Assembly (NCBI GenBank): GCA_946222725.1
Contig: CAMIHT010000118.1
Coordinates: 1-5,585, forward strand
Direction of reading: 5' to 3'
Length of the DNA: 5,585 nucleotides
Origin: Actinotignum schaalii
GTDB taxonomy: Bacteria > Actinomycetota > Actinomycetes > Actinomycetales > Actinomycetaceae
This document shows positions 1-5,520 of this stretch, piece after piece. A model generated the notes under the pieces. The model saw only the letters and a program-made list of their open reading frames with translations, did not search any database and was not told where the DNA came from. A program made the position numbers and the translations under genes. Every line of letters begins with the position of its first letter. Position 1 is the first letter of the stretch.

Positions 1-64
1 CCCCGCAGCAGCGCCGCCCCGCAGCAGCGCCGCCCCGCAGCAGCGCCGCCCCGCAATAGCGCCG
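1..64. repeat. Four tandem copies of a 16-bp unit
   Basis: Units CCCCGCAGCAGCGCCG lie head to tail at 1-16, 17-32 and 33-48 with no differences. A fourth copy at 49-64 differs at two bases (CCCCGCAATAGCGCCG). The array reaches the window edge, so more copies may lie outside. Sixteen is not a multiple of three, so a protein read through it would repeat only every 48 bp. On the plus strand, the frame starting at base 3 reads a Pro/Ala/Gln/Arg-rich tail and stops at TAG 57-59, which could be the C-terminus of a gene converging on nudC. On the minus strand a GTG at 81 opens a frame through the array to the edge, but no convincing SD precedes it. Whether the repeat is coding cannot be decided here. 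Confidence 0.9.
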
Positions 65-84
65 GAGCCAGTGCGCCCCACGTG

Positions 85-1050
85 CTACCAACCCAGATGG
101 GGGCGAATGCCGGGGCCGTACCAATCGGTGATAAGAGCCGCGGCAACCGAAGAAGGTCCGGGCAGGGTGAGGCTCCCCTCGCGCAGGGCCTCATCTAATT
201 GGGAGATGCTGTAAAAGGCCGCGTGGTCGATTTCTTCCCCATCCACGCGCACCAGGGCCTCCGCACCTCCGGCCCGGGCTTCGGCCTGCGGATCCACCCA
301 CGCCACGTAGGCGATCATGAGGGAACGCGGGAAGGGCCAGGGCTGGCTGGCGAAATAGCGAATTTCACCCAGCGGAACTCCCACTTCTTCGCGCACCTCG
401 CGGCGCACCGCCGCTTCCAGAGACTCCCCCGCTTCGGCAAAACCGGCGAGCACGGAATGGCGCCCGGCCGGCCAGCGCGCATTATGCGCCAGCAGGATGC
501 GATCCTGAGAATCAAGCACCGCCATAATGACGGCCGGGTCAGTGCGCGGAAATACCACGTGACCTTCCGGGCAGTGCCCGCTCCACCCGCTGGTATCCAC
601 GGTGATGCGCTGGCCGCACACCGCACACCAGCGGGTGGCCCGCCAGGTATTGAGGATCGCCACCGCCGCGGTGACCAAAGCGGACATATCCGCGCTCCAG
701 GACGGTGCGTAATTCTGCAGCGAGCCGATCCGGTAGCCCGGAGCATCCACTTCCGGGTTATCACGGGTGGGTCCGCCCCCGATAACAGCGGTGAGATCGC
801 ACGCAAAATAGGGGCGCCCCGCAACTTTCCCGAGGTAAACAGTCGGGGAATCCACGGTGGTGCGCGGGAGTTCCGCGCGGCTCAGGAGCAGGGGCGCATC
901 GTCATGATCCAGAACGGCACCCCACCCCGAAATAAGCAGATAGCCCGCATTTTCCGCCAATTCCGCCAGGCGTTGCGGATCGTTGCGGGAAAGTTCATCC
1001 CGGTCCAAATTCCCGCGCGCCAGGATTAAATCGCCGTCGTACCCCACCAT
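85..1050 (-). CDS. nudC: NudC-type NAD(H) pyrophosphatase (Nudix hydrolase)
   Basis: The 321-residue protein should cleave NADH/NAD+ to NMN(H) and AMP. Family members also remove NAD caps from RNA 5' ends. It has the NudC layout: a variable N-terminal domain (about 1-130), a zinc-ribbon segment (C142, C145, C160, with H164 where a fourth Cys is usual), then the Nudix domain. The Nudix box spans 203-225 (G203, E209, then REVREEVGV) and is intact. It is followed by SQPWPFPRS at 235-243, the signature that separates NudC from other Nudix enzymes. I chose ATG 1050-1048 because GGAAGGGG lies just upstream on the minus strand and family similarity begins soon after. An in-frame start at 1266 would add 72 Arg-rich residues overlapping glgX and would exceed the usual size of about 260-320 residues. 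The gene is divergent from glgX. In mycobacteria the next gene on this strand is uvrD2; that cannot be tested here. Confidence 0.93.
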   Translation of the reverse strand: MVGYDGDLILARGNLDRDELSRNDPQRLAELAENAGYLLISGWGAVLDHDDAPLLLSRAELPRTTVDSPTVYLGKVAGRPYFACDLTAVIGGGPTRDNPEVDAPGYRIGSLQNYAPSWSADMSALVTAAVAILNTWRATRWCAVCGQRITVDTSGWSGHCPEGHVVFPRTDPAVIMAVLDSQDRILLAHNARWPAGRHSVLAGFAEAGESLEAAVRREVREEVGVPLGEIRYFASQPWPFPRSLMIAYVAWVDPQAEARAGGAEALVRVDGEEIDHAAFYSISQLDEALREGSLTLPGPSSVAAALITDWYGPGIRPHLGW

Positions 1051-1156
1051 CGTGCCCCTTCCGGAACCGGACCCGTGCCGGTCACCCTTCCACCAAAATT
1101 CTAATATCACTCTTCTGGATTCTTGCCGAACGCCGATATTTTGCGACAATACGAAG
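1051..1156. promoter_or_regulatory. Divergent nudC/glgX promoter region
   Basis: This is the only non-coding DNA between the two divergent starts and is more AT-rich than its flanks. For nudC (minus strand), TAGAAT at 1103-1098 fits the actinobacterial TANNNT -10 form and would give a leader of about 40 nt containing the GGAAGGGG binding site; no good -35 is seen. For glgX (plus strand), two -10-like boxes exist. TATTTT at 1137-1142 would start transcription near 1149. GACAAT at 1145-1150, with TTGCCG at 1123-1128 and a 16-bp spacer, would start it about at GTG 1157, giving a leaderless mRNA. These are readings by eye; no start site is proven. Confidence 0.4.
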
Positions 1157-3391
1157 GTGACTTCATTACCGGCTTCTTCCCCGACCGCTTCTCGGTACGT
1201 GGCACGCGCCTCCGAGCGCGCCCTGCCCGTCCGGTTGCGGCCCGTGCGTTTGGGGGCGCATCTCACCGATACCGGGGCGGATTTTGCCGTCCTGGCTCCG
1301 CACGCGACCGCGGTTGACCTGTGCCTTATTGACCGCAGTGCCTCGGGTATGACCGAGCGTCGCTATTCCCTGCATCGGGACGCGAGTTTCACCACCTGGG
1401 TGGGGCATGTATCCGGGGTGCGCGCCGGTCAGGAATACGGCTACCGGGTCCACGGCCCGTGGAATCCCGATACCGGGATGCGTTTCAACCCCGCGCAATT
1501 CCTTCTTGATCCCTACGCGCGGGCCATTACCGGCACCCCGCGCCTGGGACCCGAATTGTACGGTCACAAAGTTAATGATGCTCTGGATCCCGTCCCGCTT
1601 CCGCCGCAGCGTGACGATACCGATTCCCTGGACGCCATGTGCCGCGGCATCGTCACCGCACCCACGGAAACGCATATCCGCCACCCGTACACGCCCTGGT
1701 CCCATACGGTTATCTACGAAACGCACGTGCGCGGACTCACCCAGCAGCTGGCGGCGCTCCCCGAAGAATTACGAGGTACCTACGCCGGTCTGGCTCACCC
1801 GATCGTCACGAATTACTTGCGTTCCCTGGGCGTGACGGCCGTTGAGCTGCTGCCCATCCACGCGAAAATGTCCGAACCGTTCCTTACCGAACGTGATCTC
1901 ACTAACTATTGGGGCTATTCCACCCTCTCTTATTTCGCTCCCGAGCCGAGCCTAGCCACCGCCACGGCGCGGGCCGCCGGCCCCTTGGCGGTACTGCAGG
2001 AAGTGCGCGATATGGTGGCGCGTCTCCACGATGCCGGCCTGGAAGTCATCCTTGACGTCGTCTATAACCACACCTGCGAAGGTGGGGTAAACGGGCCAAC
2101 CGTCTCACTGCGCGGTTTTGGACAAACTACCTATTACATGCAGGTGCCTAACCAGCCCGGTCAGTTTTATGACACCACGGGCACCGGGAATTCTCTGGAT
2201 TTCCGGCGCACGCCCGTGCTGCAGCTCACCCTCGATTCGCTGCGCTATTGGGTCAGCGATATTGGCGTGGATGGATTCCGTTTCGACCTGGCTGCCACCC
2301 TGGCACGCCGGGGCGATCATTTCGATACCAACCATCCCCTCTACCTGGCCATGGCCACCGATCCTATTCTCTCCAATGTCAAGCTCATTAACGAGCCCTG
2401 GGATCTGGGACCGAACGGCTGGCAAACCGGCAATTTCTTGCCGCCCACCGCGGATTGGAATGACCGCTATCGCGATTCCATCCGGCAGTTCTGGGTGGCT
2501 GATCAGCGGGCAGTTGCCGGAGGCGGTCTGGGCGGGGATCTGCGCGATCTGGCAACGCGCCTGGCCGGCAGCGCCGACCTGTTCGGGCACGGGCGCTCCC
2601 CTTCCGGGCGCGGTCCGCTCGCCTCCGTCAATTTCATTACCGCGCACGACGGTTTTAGCCTCTACGACCTGGTCTCCTACGATTCCAAACACAATGAAGC
2701 CAACGGAGAAAACGGGCGGGACGGCACCGATAACAACCGCTCGTGGAATCACGGGGTGGAAGGCGAAGGCAGCGACACCGCCCCGCTTCCCGAAAACGTG
2801 CTCAGCGCGCGTACGCGGACCATGCGCAATCTCATCGGCACGCTAGTTTTCAGCGCCGGGGTGCCTATGCTCTACGGCGGCGACGAATTTGCCGATACGA
2901 AATTCGGGAATAACAACGCCTACTGCCAGGACAATCACGTGTCCTGGCTAGATTGGGATCACGAAGAATGGCAGCGCGAGCTACAGGCAACCGTCGCGTA
3001 TCTTTTCCGTTTGCGTTCCGAGCACCGCGTCCTGCGCCCGAGCATGTTCTACACCGAATCACCCTCCGGGCGCGATCACATCCCCGATTTACAGTGGTTC
3101 GCGGATACCGGTGAACCGATGCCCGAGCACCGGTGGTTCGATCCTTCGAATCGCTTGCTGCAAATGCTGCGTTCCGGTTCTGAGCGCGACGCCGATGCGC
3201 TCGTGGTCATCAACGGCTCAAATCATCACGTTCCTATCCGCTTCCCGCAGGGGCGTGGTAATCCCTTCGCGCTGGCCTGGGATTCTTCCTGGCCCACCCC
3301 GCGTTCCTCGGAGCGTATCTACCGGCCCGGGGCCTCCACCCGGGTGGAGCCGCTGACGATGCAGCTTTACTTCGCCAATCCAGAGCGGTAG
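1157..3391 (+). CDS. glgX: Glycogen debranching enzyme GlgX (GH13 isoamylase-type)
   Basis: This enzyme hydrolyses alpha-1,6 branch links, mainly on short outer chains left by glycogen phosphorylase, in cytoplasmic glycogen breakdown. With the GTG 1157 start it is 744 residues, a little longer than E. coli GlgX (about 657). An N-terminal carbohydrate-binding module (CBM48-like) starts near residue 33 (GAHLTDTGADFAVLAPHA), followed by NPAQFLLDPYARA at 109-121. The GH13 barrel shows region I DVVYNH (D300-H305), region II DGFRFD with nucleophile D377, region III INEPWD with acid/base E413, and region IV TAHD with D498. WNDRYRD and LYGGDE are also typical. All catalytic residues are present. TreX, its close relative in trehalose synthesis, cannot be excluded, but no treY/treZ is in view. 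The start is uncertain: no spaced SD precedes GTG 1157. GTG 1199 (730 residues), TTG 1235 and GTG 1244 are alternatives, all upstream of the conserved start. An ATG at 983 would run into nudC and is unlikely. Confidence 0.93.
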   Translation: MTSLPASSPTASRYVARASERALPVRLRPVRLGAHLTDTGADFAVLAPHATAVDLCLIDRSASGMTERRYSLHRDASFTTWVGHVSGVRAGQEYGYRVHGPWNPDTGMRFNPAQFLLDPYARAITGTPRLGPELYGHKVNDALDPVPLPPQRDDTDSLDAMCRGIVTAPTETHIRHPYTPWSHTVIYETHVRGLTQQLAALPEELRGTYAGLAHPIVTNYLRSLGVTAVELLPIHAKMSEPFLTERDLTNYWGYSTLSYFAPEPSLATATARAAGPLAVLQEVRDMVARLHDAGLEVILDVVYNHTCEGGVNGPTVSLRGFGQTTYYMQVPNQPGQFYDTTGTGNSLDFRRTPVLQLTLDSLRYWVSDIGVDGFRFDLAATLARRGDHFDTNHPLYLAMATDPILSNVKLINEPWDLGPNGWQTGNFLPPTADWNDRYRDSIRQFWVADQRAVAGGGLGGDLRDLATRLAGSADLFGHGRSPSGRGPLASVNFITAHDGFSLYDLVSYDSKHNEANGENGRDGTDNNRSWNHGVEGEGSDTAPLPENVLSARTRTMRNLIGTLVFSAGVPMLYGGDEFADTKFGNNNAYCQDNHVSWLDWDHEEWQRELQATVAYLFRLRSEHRVLRPSMFYTESPSGRDHIPDLQWFADTGEPMPEHRWFDPSNRLLQMLRSGSERDADALVVINGSNHHVPIRFPQGRGNPFALAWDSSWPTPRSSERIYRPGASTRVEPLTMQLYFANPER

Positions 3392-3503
3392 CGGGCAGCT
3401 GCGCCGTCGTACTAACCACACGCCCGCATCCCTCGTAACCGCGCACGGCCGCGTCCGGGGGCCGCGAAACGGAAACCGCAAGAAAAGCTGTCGCGGCGGC
3501 GCC

Positions 3504-3509
3504 TACAAT
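3504..3509 (+). promoter_or_regulatory. Probable trpS -10 box (TACAAT)
   Basis: TACAAT differs from the TATAAT consensus at one base and lies in the 185-bp gap after glgX. Transcription would start near 3515-3517, leaving a leader of about 60 nt before trpS. No clear -35 hexamer is found 16-18 bp upstream (around 3481-3487 the sequence is A-rich), so the promoter rests on the -10 box alone. It indicates that trpS is transcribed separately from glgX. Confidence 0.5.
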
Positions 3510-3544
3510 AGACAAGCAGAGCATGCTTCCGGGAAATTCGGGGC

Positions 3545-3565
3545 ATGGCCTGGGTGTATGACTGA
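3545..3565 (+). CDS. Candidate 6-codon leader peptide with a Trp codon
   Basis: ATG 3545 opens a frame reading MAWVYD and stopping at TGA 3563-3565. The stop overlaps by two bases the trpS binding site GAAGGAG (3564-3570). It has one Trp codon (TGG 3551-3553), which is suggestive directly ahead of a tryptophanyl-tRNA synthetase gene. The frame has no good SD of its own (only G-rich GGGA and CGGGG nearby), and one Trp codon is fewer than classic attenuators carry. It may be chance. A second short frame, ATG 3523 to TGA 3559-3561 (12 codons, no Trp), overlaps it in another frame. Confidence 0.25.
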   Translation: MAWVYD

Positions 3566-3576
3566 AGGAGCAAGGT

Positions 3577-4677
3577 ATGAGTGTCGAGGAATCCCTCGAA
3601 CGGTCCACGTCCGCCGCGTCCCTGGCGCATGCGCAGCGCCTGAGTGAGAAAATCAAGGAGAAGATCACTACTTCTCCGGAGGAATTCCGGGTTCTCACCG
3701 GGGATCGTCCCACCGGGAATCTCCACCTGGGGCACTACTTCGGTTCGCTGCGCAACCGGGTGGAATTACAGCGTAAGGGTGTGGAAACCTGGCTTGTGAT
3801 CGCCGATTTTCAGGTCATTACAGATCGTGATGGTACCGGCCCTATCCGGGAGCGGGTGCGTTCCCTGGCCACTGATTACCTCGCGGTGGGTATCGACCCG
3901 GATGCCGCGGTTATTTTCCCGCATTCAGCTATTCCCGGCCTCAACGAACTCATGCTCCCCTTCCTGTCTTTGGTGACCGACGCCGAACTGCGTCGCAATC
4001 CCACCGTCAAGGCGGAACACGAGGCAACCGGCGGGCGGCCCCTGTCCGGGCTACTGCTCACCTACCCGGTGCACCAGGCCGCGGATATTCTTTTCTGCAA
4101 AGCCAATCTGGTGCCGGTGGGTAAGGATCAGCTCCCCCACCTCGAACAGGCCCGCGTGATCGCTGATCGTTTTGAGGCTCGCTACGGCCGCCCGGCCGGG
4201 CGTGAAACCCCGGTGTTCCCGCGTCCGCAAGCCCTGCTTTCCGAAGGCACCTCTATTTTGGGGCTGGATGGCGCCAAGATGAGCAAATCGCGCGGTAACA
4301 CCATCGAAATCGGTATGAGCGCGGATGAAACCGCCAAGCGCATCAAAAAAGCGGTCACGGATTCGGATCGGCATATTACCTACGATCCGGAAAACCGCCC
4401 CGAAGTGGCGAATCTGCTGCTGCTGGCTTCGCTGGCGCAGGGACGGCCCGCCGCGGAGATCGCGGATGAAATTGGCGACGGCGGGGCCGGAACTCTGAAG
4501 AAGATCGTCACCGAATCAATTAATGAGATGTTTGCCCCTATCCGGGCTAAGCGCGCCGAGCTCGTCAAGGATCCCGGCTACGTAGATGGGATTGTGCGCC
4601 GGGGCATTGACATCGCCAATGAGCGCGCCAATAAGACGCTCGCGGAGGTGCGTGAGGCACTCCAGATGGTGTATTAG
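3577..4677 (+). CDS. trpS: Tryptophanyl-tRNA synthetase, divergent (TrpRS-II-like) branch
   Basis: This class I aminoacyl-tRNA synthetase activates tryptophan with ATP and loads tRNA-Trp. The 366-residue protein has the HIGH-type motif GNLHLGH (47-53) and KMSKS (234-238), both intact. ATG 3577 follows GAAGGAG (3564-3570) with a 6-nt spacer. TGDRPTGNLHLGH, NPTVKAE (141-147), YPVHQAADI (163-171) and VPVGKDQLPHLEQ (179-191) match the branch seen in streptococcal TrpRS and Deinococcus TrpRS II, rather than the common B. subtilis/E. coli type with a MTQFK-like segment. Position 79 in ADFQVIT is Gln, where the common type has His (H43 of the Geobacillus enzyme). About 37 charged residues precede the catalytic core, an N-terminal extension compared with the shortest TrpRS. 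Whether this is the only TrpRS in the genome cannot be seen. The gene stands alone between glgX and a long gene-free stretch. Confidence 0.95.
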   Translation: MSVEESLERSTSAASLAHAQRLSEKIKEKITTSPEEFRVLTGDRPTGNLHLGHYFGSLRNRVELQRKGVETWLVIADFQVITDRDGTGPIRERVRSLATDYLAVGIDPDAAVIFPHSAIPGLNELMLPFLSLVTDAELRRNPTVKAEHEATGGRPLSGLLLTYPVHQAADILFCKANLVPVGKDQLPHLEQARVIADRFEARYGRPAGRETPVFPRPQALLSEGTSILGLDGAKMSKSRGNTIEIGMSADETAKRIKKAVTDSDRHITYDPENRPEVANLLLLASLAQGRPAAEIADEIGDGGAGTLKKIVTESINEMFAPIRAKRAELVKDPGYVDGIVRRGIDIANERANKTLAEVREALQMVY

Positions 4678-4714
4678 CCGCGCGGCAGGCGCGGGGCGCC
4701 GGAGTCTGCCCGGC
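4678..4714 (+). terminator. Two GC-rich hairpins just after trpS
   Basis: Immediately after the trpS stop, CCGCGC (4678-4683) can pair with GCGCGG (4689-4694) across a 5-nt loop. GCCGG (4698-4702) can pair with CCGGC (4710-4714) across a 7-nt loop. Neither is followed by a T run, so this is not a standard intrinsic terminator. The placement fits a U-less terminator or 3' end stabiliser, but short GC stems arise easily in DNA of this composition. Confidence 0.3.
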
Positions 4715-4829
4715 TGCACCGCTCCAGAAAGCTGAGAAATTGCGGGCTTTCAGGAAGTACTGAGCGCCCCGGGCGACGCATCACGCCGCTAGCGCTGCTC
4801 AGCTACTAAACGGCTACCACCGCCAAACA

Positions 4830-4887
4830 CAAAAAGCAACGCCAACTACATTAAGAAACCGATTTCGTGCGCTGGAGTTGCTTTTTG
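4830..4887. repeat. 11-bp inverted repeat formed by the inverted and first direct GTTGCTTTTTG copies
   Basis: CAAAAAGCAAC at 4830-4840 is the exact reverse complement of GTTGCTTTTTG at 4877-4887, separated by 36 nt. Similarity continues weakly on both sides (CC 4842-4843 with GG 4874-4875). It places one unit of the 30-bp repeat family in the opposite orientation, at the edge of the array. The stem could form in RNA, but the loop is long for a terminator. Confidence 0.8.
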
Positions 4888-5017
4888 CGGTACCCAACGC
4901 TGAGGCGTTGCTTTCTGCGGGCACGTCATATCGAGATGTTGCATCCTGCTAGTTCCACCGTTGGGACGTTGCTTTTTATAGAGTTCCACGTCAGGAGGTT
5001 GCTTTCTGCGAACCTAA
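4867..5017 (+). repeat. Five-copy degenerate tandem repeat, 30-31 bp period
   Basis: Cores start at 4877 (GTTGCTTTTTGCGG), 4907 (GTTGCTTTCTGCGG), 4938 (GTTGCATCCTGCTA), 4968 (GTTGCTTTTTATAG) and 4998 (GTTGCTTTCTGCGA). Steps are 30, 31, 30 and 30 bp. Sequence between cores is also partly conserved: each core is preceded by a CGYTGRGR-like stretch and mostly followed by a GTNCC-like word. The whole 30-bp unit therefore repeats and there are no unique spacers. An inverted copy lies at 4828-4840. Three helical turns per unit would place the T-tracts on one face of the DNA. Function unknown. Protein-binding array, bent DNA, decayed coding repeat and genus-specific intergenic repeat all remain possible. 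Confidence 0.85.
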
Positions 5018-5033
5018 CGGCGAACCTGACCGC
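5010..5033 (+). repeat. 12-bp imperfect tandem duplication
   Basis: GAACCTAACGGC (5010-5021) is followed directly by GAACCTGACCGC (5022-5033), with 10 of 12 bases matching. It sits at the downstream end of the GTTGCTTT array, overlapping the GNACC-like end of the last unit, and may record slippage there. Confidence 0.7.
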
Positions 5034-5055
5034 CTACCATCGGGCTGGATCACAA

Positions 5056-5142
5056 AGTGGTACTGGAGCTACAACCAACCCCCGATTTTCTGTCGTGCAG
5101 TACCACTCTGTAAGGCCCGCTGTTCTCCAGTACCACTACAAC
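5056..5142. repeat. AGTGGTACTG repeat family: one inverted pair and a 30-bp step
   Basis: AGTGGTACTGGAG at 5056-5068 has an exact 13-bp reverse complement, CTCCAGTACCACT, at 5125-5137. A third, shorter copy, CAGTACCACT, lies at 5098-5107. The two minus-strand-oriented copies are exactly 30 bp apart (CAG at 5098 and 5128), the same period as the preceding GTTGCTTT array. CTACAAC also occurs twice in the same direction, at 5069-5075 and 5136-5142. The set could fold into a long stem around a loop of about 56 nt, or act as paired binding sites. Confidence 0.85.
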
Positions 5143-5223
5143 GGTTAAACACCCCCTCCGCACGGCAGGCCGATAGCCTCACCCCACCGCGGCAGCCACC
5201 TCCCGACCGTGGCCCGCCCACAA

Positions 5224-5274
5224 AATGTACGCCAGTGACATATTTAGCCCGGATTTATGTCAGGGACGTACATT
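5224..5274. repeat. Long imperfect inverted repeat (19-nt arms, 13-nt loop)
   Basis: AATGTACGCCAGTGACATA (5224-5242) pairs with TATGTCAGGGACGTACATT (5256-5274) at 16 of 19 positions, with an 8-bp outer stem, a small internal mismatch zone and a 7-bp inner stem. The loop is 5243-5255. As RNA this would be the strongest hairpin seen in the window. As DNA it is a near-symmetric site with TGTACG and TGACATA half-sites. It lacks a T run after the stem, so it is not a clear terminator. It could be an operator, a small RNA hairpin or a remnant element. Confidence 0.8.
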
Positions 5275-5362
5275 CTACGAGGTTCACGGTCCAAAACGCA
5301 CGTTTTGCATCCCACGCAGGCCGGCTAGCCGAGCCGACGGGAGGCGGAGTGTTTCTCCGAGA

Positions 5363-5393
5363 TGTACTTCGCATGTACAACAAGTGCAGTACA
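5363..5393. repeat. Cluster of TGTAC / GTACA words
   Basis: TGTAC at 5363-5367, TGTACA at 5374-5379 and GTACA at 5389-5393 lie within 31 bp. The same word occurs in both arms of the inverted repeat upstream (5226-5230, 5268-5272). The first two are 11 bp apart, about one helical turn. This could be a multi-site operator ahead of the gene at 5528, but the word is short and self-complementary at its GTAC core, so chance is possible. A 5-bp hairpin, CGGAG/CTCCG (5345-5359), lies just before it. Confidence 0.4.
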
Positions 5394-5435
5394 GCTTGGA
5401 AAACACATAGTCCCTCCCGTGCGCCGTGCCTAGAC

Positions 5436-5447
5436 TCGTATATACGA
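5436..5447. promoter_or_regulatory. 12-bp perfect palindrome TCGTATATACGA, overlapping a -10-like box
   Basis: TCGTATATACGA is an exact palindrome in otherwise GC-rich DNA, about 80 bp before the probable GTG start. TAGACT at 5431-5436 fits TANNNT and abuts the palindrome, which would place a repressor-type site at the transcription start if that box is used. No -35 is recognised. The role is inferred only from layout. Confidence 0.35.
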
Positions 5448-5514
5448 CGACGCAGCCAGCCTGCCACGCGTCCACCCCCCCGCGGGCCGGTGTGCTAGAA
5501 GCCCGGAAACCTAA

Positions 5515-5520
5515 TAGGAT
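5515..5520 (+). promoter_or_regulatory. TAGGAT: -10 box or SD for the gene at 5528
   Basis: TAGGAT fits the TANNNT -10 form and lies 7 bp before GTG 5528, the geometry of a leaderless transcript. The same bases contain AGGA (5516-5519), which is 8 nt from the GTG and could serve as a Shine-Dalgarno site on a longer mRNA started from the upstream TAGACT (5431). The two readings exclude each other for a given transcript and cannot be separated by eye. Confidence 0.4.

Noticed and set aside
199..1029. 276-codon plus-strand open frame antisense to nudC
   Set aside because: It is the shadow of nudC in GC-rich DNA; the minus strand carries the intact Nudix box and SQPWPFP signature.
983..1156. Longer glgX start at ATG 983
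   Set aside because: It would overlap the nudC coding region and add residues without family similarity; the AT-richer divergent promoter region lies inside it.
1051..1266. Longer nudC start at 1266
   Set aside because: The added 72 residues are Arg-rich, overlap the glgX start region and exceed family length; ATG 1050 has a good SD.
3515..3576. T-box riboswitch before trpS
   Set aside because: The leader is only about 60 nt and has no T-box sequence or specifier stem; a leader-peptide model fits better.
4727..4751. GAAAGC/GCTTTC hairpin as trpS terminator
   Set aside because: Only 6 bp with a 13-nt loop and no T run after it; the GC hairpins next to the stop are better placed though also weak.
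4867..5142. CRISPR array
   Set aside because: Regular spacing suggested it, but the conserved core is only about 14 bp, copies are degenerate, the in-between sequence is itself partly repeated, and there are no cas genes in view.
4867..5148. 93-residue plus-strand open frame from GTG 4867
   Set aside because: It translates the two repeat families, has no SD or recognisable domain, and its apparent peptide repeats come from the 30-bp DNA period.
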